DNA of 8,540 nt, from positions 10,145 through 18,684 of the forward strand of contig DHTF01000015.1 in assembly GCA_002411515.1 (NCBI GenBank), in the 5' to 3' direction. Each line of letters starts with the position of its first letter. The stretch's first letter is position 1. A model generated the notes under the pieces. The model had not been told where the DNA came from. It worked only from the letters and a program-made list of their open reading frames with translations, and searched no databases. Positions 6,438 through 8,540 of this stretch are shown piece after piece. A program made the translations under genes and the position numbers. Origin of the DNA: Proteiniphilum sp. UBA5267. GTDB taxonomy: Bacteria; Bacteroidota; Bacteroidia; Bacteroidales; Dysgonomonadaceae.

Positions 6438-6501
6438 TACCCGTATTCAGATTGTCACGGGTAGCGGTCCGGACATGTGATTGTCGGATCGCTTTGTTTT
6501 T
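6438..6501 (+). promoter_or_regulatory. Two-hairpin leader of focA with a terminator-like second stem
   Basis: Hairpin 1 pairs TACCCGT (6438-6444) with ACGGGTA (6457-6463), seven perfect pairs around a 12-base loop. Hairpin 2 pairs GCGGTCCG (6464-6471) with CGGATCGC (6485-6492), seven Watson-Crick pairs and one G-U, around a 13-base loop. TTTGTTTTT follows directly (6493-6501), 13 bases before the focA ATG. A GC-rich stem followed by a T-rich tract in a leader suggests transcription attenuation. GATTGTC occurs twice (6450-6456 and 6479-6485), so GACA at 6472-6475 could pair with either copy. Alternatively, hairpin 2 ends read-through from the PLP gene. I recognise no known riboswitch class. 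Confidence 0.5.
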
Positions 6502-6514
6502 AGGTTATTATCAT

Positions 6515-7300
6515 ATGAACTATTTTACTCCGACGGAGGCTGCAGACGCTTTTAGACGCGCGGCTCTCGATAAATCGAAGCGTAGTTTCCCTCAGTTTGC
6601 CGTCATGGCTATTCTGGGTGGAGCATTTATTGCCTTTGGAGGCCTCCTGAGCCTGATCGTGGCGGGAGGCATGCCGGGCATTGGTGCGGCCAACCCGGGT
6701 ATCGTGAAGTTCGTAGCTGGAGCCATGTTCCCCATCGGGCTGATCATGGTCTCCGTCACGGGTGCGGATCTCTTTACAAGTGACTGCGCAGGGCTTACCT
6801 TCCCGCTACAGCGAAAAGAACTGATGGCGGGCAGGGTAATCGCATTGCTGGCGATCTCCTACCTGTTCAACTTCATCGGGGCACAACTAATTGCCTGGAT
6901 GCTGTCGGCACACGTGGGGATCCTTGATAATGATCCCTGGCGGGCCTACCTGCACCATCTGTCCGAAGCAAAGGTAAATCAGGATTTCATGCGGGTCTTC
7001 ATCAAGGGAATCGGCGCCAACTGGCTGGTCTGCCTGGGCATGTTCATGGGATATGCGGCGAAGGATATCACCGGTAGGGCTATCGCCATATGGATACCGG
7101 TGATGCTTTTCGTGACACTGGGATACGAACACTCCATCGCGAACATGTTCTTCATCCCGGCAGCAATATACACCGGGGCGGAGATCTCCTGGGGCACCTT
7201 CATCACCGATAACCTGATTCCTGCAACGCTGGGGAACATTGTCGGGGGAATGGGGCTGGTAGGAGTGGTATATGGTTATTTATATCTCTTGCGTGATTGA
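6515..7300 (+). CDS. focA: Formate transporter, FNT family
   Basis: FNT proteins are pentameric inner-membrane channels for formate or related small anions. This 261-residue protein has about six membrane helices (roughly 28-52, 65-88, 103-131, 157-181, 188-203 and 231-258). It carries family signatures: GADLFTSD (83-90, at the broken helix 2), GANWLVCL (167-174), GYEHSIANMFFIP (203-215) with the conserved pore histidine H206, and TDNLIPATLGNIVGG (231-245). It is slightly shorter than E. coli FocA, mainly in the loop after H206. The ATG at 6515 gives MNYFTPTEAADAF; an in-frame start at 6452 would lie inside the leader hairpins and add a non-conserved stretch. pflB follows 122 bases later on the same strand with no clear terminator between, which supports formate as substrate. 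Nitrite or hydrosulfide channels of the same family are less likely in this context. Confidence 0.93.
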   Translation: MNYFTPTEAADAFRRAALDKSKRSFPQFAVMAILGGAFIAFGGLLSLIVAGGMPGIGAANPGIVKFVAGAMFPIGLIMVSVTGADLFTSDCAGLTFPLQRKELMAGRVIALLAISYLFNFIGAQLIAWMLSAHVGILDNDPWRAYLHHLSEAKVNQDFMRVFIKGIGANWLVCLGMFMGYAAKDITGRAIAIWIPVMLFVTLGYEHSIANMFFIPAAIYTGAEISWGTFITDNLIPATLGNIVGGMGLVGVVYGYLYLLRD

Positions 7301-7353
7301 TTTATTGTTGTTCATCAGAGGATACTAATAATACATCACGTCAACCAAACATC

Positions 7354-7386
7354 GATTGTACAATCCATATAGGTAAATATTGGATT
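7354..7386. repeat. Palindrome and hairpin in the focA-pflB gap
   Basis: GATTGTACAATC (7354-7365) is a perfect 12-base palindrome. It overlaps AATCCA (7362-7367), which pairs with TGGATT (7381-7386); the stem extends inward by three more pairs if one T bulges. This is the only notable structure in the 122 bases between focA and pflB. No exact TAnnTTTG box is seen there, so pflB is probably transcribed through from focA, with these elements possibly acting as an operator, a processing site or a leader structure. Confidence 0.4.
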
Positions 7387-7422
7387 AGAAGAATAATAAG
7401 AATAAAGATCAAAAAAGAAATT

Positions 7423-8540
7423 ATGAAAAGTAGACAGGAAGCATGGGAAGGATTTAAAGGGGAGGTATGGAGAAAAGAGATCAACGTACGGGATTTCATC
7501 ATGCACAATTATACACCTTATGAGGGGGACGATTCGTTTCTGACGGCTTCGACCGAGCGCACGCATAAGGTATGGAACCGAATCACAGAGCTCTTCCGCG
7601 AGGAGCAGGCCAAAGGAGTGTACGACGCGGAGACAAAATATCCGCAGCAGATTGATACATACGGACCGGGATACATCGATCAGGATAATGAGGTAATTGT
7701 CGGCTTACAGACCGATGCGCCACTGAAGCGGGGTATCTTCCCGAAAGGGGGCATCCGCATGGTTGAGAATGCGCTGAATGCCTACGGATATGAGCTGGAC
7801 CCGATGACGAAAGAGATTTATACACGCTACCGCAAGACACACAACGAAGGGGTCTTCTCGGCATATAACGATGAGATGCTGGCGGCACGCAAATCGGGCA
7901 TCATCACGGGACTGCCGGATGCCTACGGACGGGGACGCATCATTGGCGACTACCGACGTGTGCCACTCTACGGGACAACAGTCCTGATTGAGGAACGGAA
8001 AGATTTTATGCAGCGGCTCGATATTCAGGAGTTCACCGAAAATACCATCCGCAGCCGCGAGGAGGTGAGCGAGCAGATCAGGGCGCTGAAGGCGTTTGAA
8101 AAGATGTGTGCTGCTTATGGATTCGATGTGTCACAGCCGGCACGCAACAGTCGGGAGGCCGTACAGTTCCTCTATTTCGCTTATCTGGCGGCCGTGAAGG
8201 ATCAGGACGGTGCGGCGATGTCGATTGGACGCACATCGACCTTCCTCGACATCTACATCGAAAAGGACCTGCGGGAAGGGGTAATCTCCGAAACTCAAGC
8301 GCAGGAGCTGGTGGATCAGCTGATCATCAAGCTGCGTATCGTGCGCTTCCTTCGTCCGCCGGAGTACAATGAGCTTTTCTCGGGCGACCCGGTGTGGGTG
8401 ACGGAATCGCTGGGGGGACAGACGGTGGATGGACGTACGCTGGTCACACGGACATCGTTCCGTTACCTGCAGACGCTCTACAACCTGGGGCCCGCACCGG
8501 AGCCGAACCTCACGGTACTCTGGTCGCAGCAGAGCCCCGA
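7423..8540 (+). CDS. pflB: Pyruvate formate-lyase (formate C-acetyltransferase), N-terminal half, cut by window edge
   Basis: PflB is a glycyl-radical enzyme that converts pyruvate and CoA to acetyl-CoA and formate in anaerobic metabolism. The frame is open for 372 codons to the window end, about half the usual length of 740-760. Residues line up closely with the E. coli enzyme: GLPDAYGRGRIIGDYRRV (163-180, holding a pyruvate-binding Arg), AMSIGRTSTFLDIYIEKDL (265-283), RFLRPPEYNELFSGDP (308-323) and LGPAPEPNLTVLW (355-367). The two active-site cysteines and the glycyl-radical loop lie beyond the edge, so catalytic integrity cannot be judged here. The ATG at 7423 follows an A-rich leader (AAAAAAGAAATT) without a clear Shine-Dalgarno site. 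The activating enzyme gene pflA is often downstream but is not in view. It probably shares transcription with focA. Confidence 0.97.
   Translation, partial: MKSRQEAWEGFKGEVWRKEINVRDFIMHNYTPYEGDDSFLTASTERTHKVWNRITELFREEQAKGVYDAETKYPQQIDTYGPGYIDQDNEVIVGLQTDAPLKRGIFPKGGIRMVENALNAYGYELDPMTKEIYTRYRKTHNEGVFSAYNDEMLAARKSGIITGLPDAYGRGRIIGDYRRVPLYGTTVLIEERKDFMQRLDIQEFTENTIRSREEVSEQIRALKAFEKMCAAYGFDVSQPARNSREAVQFLYFAYLAAVKDQDGAAMSIGRTSTFLDIYIEKDLREGVISETQAQELVDQLIIKLRIVRFLRPPEYNELFSGDPVWVTESLGGQTVDGRTLVTRTSFRYLQTLYNLGPAPEPNLTVLWSQQSP

Noticed and set aside
6452..6514. N-terminal extension of FocA from a start at 6452
   Set aside because: It would translate through the leader hairpins and adds cysteine-rich, non-family sequence before MNYFTPTEA.
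6438..6514. ZTP riboswitch (the pfl RNA motif) in the focA leader
   Set aside because: The name suggests it, but that RNA is tied to folate and purine genes and its conserved blocks are not visible here.
7583..7888. Minus-strand open frame of 101 codons inside pflB
   Set aside because: It is antisense to a strongly conserved PflB region and has the arginine/proline-rich look of a shadow frame.
1..8540. CRISPR array, insertion sequence or prophage remnant
   Set aside because: No spaced repeats, transposase or integrase frames or long terminal inverted repeats are seen; the window is filled by ordinary chromosomal genes.

Overview
The window looks like a piece of a Bacteroidota chromosome, most likely Bacteroidales. 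Three things point there. Promoters of the TAnnTTTG type stand before most genes. Start codons have A-rich leaders rather than strong Shine-Dalgarno sites. The gene families are also typical of the phylum: DUF4286, an HU-CCDC81/SPOR membrane protein, and a TonB-type barrel with a carboxypeptidase-like N-terminal domain. A genus cannot be named from the sequence alone; a fermentative anaerobe is likely because formate metabolism genes are present.

Layout. At the left edge is the 5' end of a tRNA gene (probably tRNA-Ala) read leftward, with its own promoter. Rightward from there lie a DUF4286 gene and ruvC, overlapping by one base as TGATG, then a gene for a membrane-anchored HU-like/SPOR protein. 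That gene may be transcribed almost leaderless. It is followed by a doubtful 39-codon ORF and a clear intrinsic terminator. Convergent to it is a large outer-membrane barrel gene on the minus strand. This gene is divergent from a PLP-dependent O-acetylhomoserine-sulfhydrylase-like enzyme gene, and a direct repeat lies between their promoters. The right end carries a formate transporter (focA) and the first half of pyruvate formate-lyase (pflB), both rightward.

How the genes relate. focA and pflB form the classic module: PflB cleaves pyruvate with CoA into acetyl-CoA and formate, and FocA moves formate across the inner membrane. The DUF4286-ruvC pair looks translationally coupled. The PLP enzyme is a divergent member of the Cys/Met family with altered residues near the cofactor lysine. 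The barrel has no SusD-type partner beside it.

Nothing here amounts to a clear new multi-gene system. The best lead is the roughly 75-base leader of focA. It holds two hairpins, the second followed at once by a T-rich tract, so it resembles a transcription attenuator or an RNA switch in front of a formate channel gene. Second-line leads are the possibly leaderless HU/SPOR gene, the variant active-site motifs of the PLP enzyme, and the inverted repeats upstream of focA and pflB.
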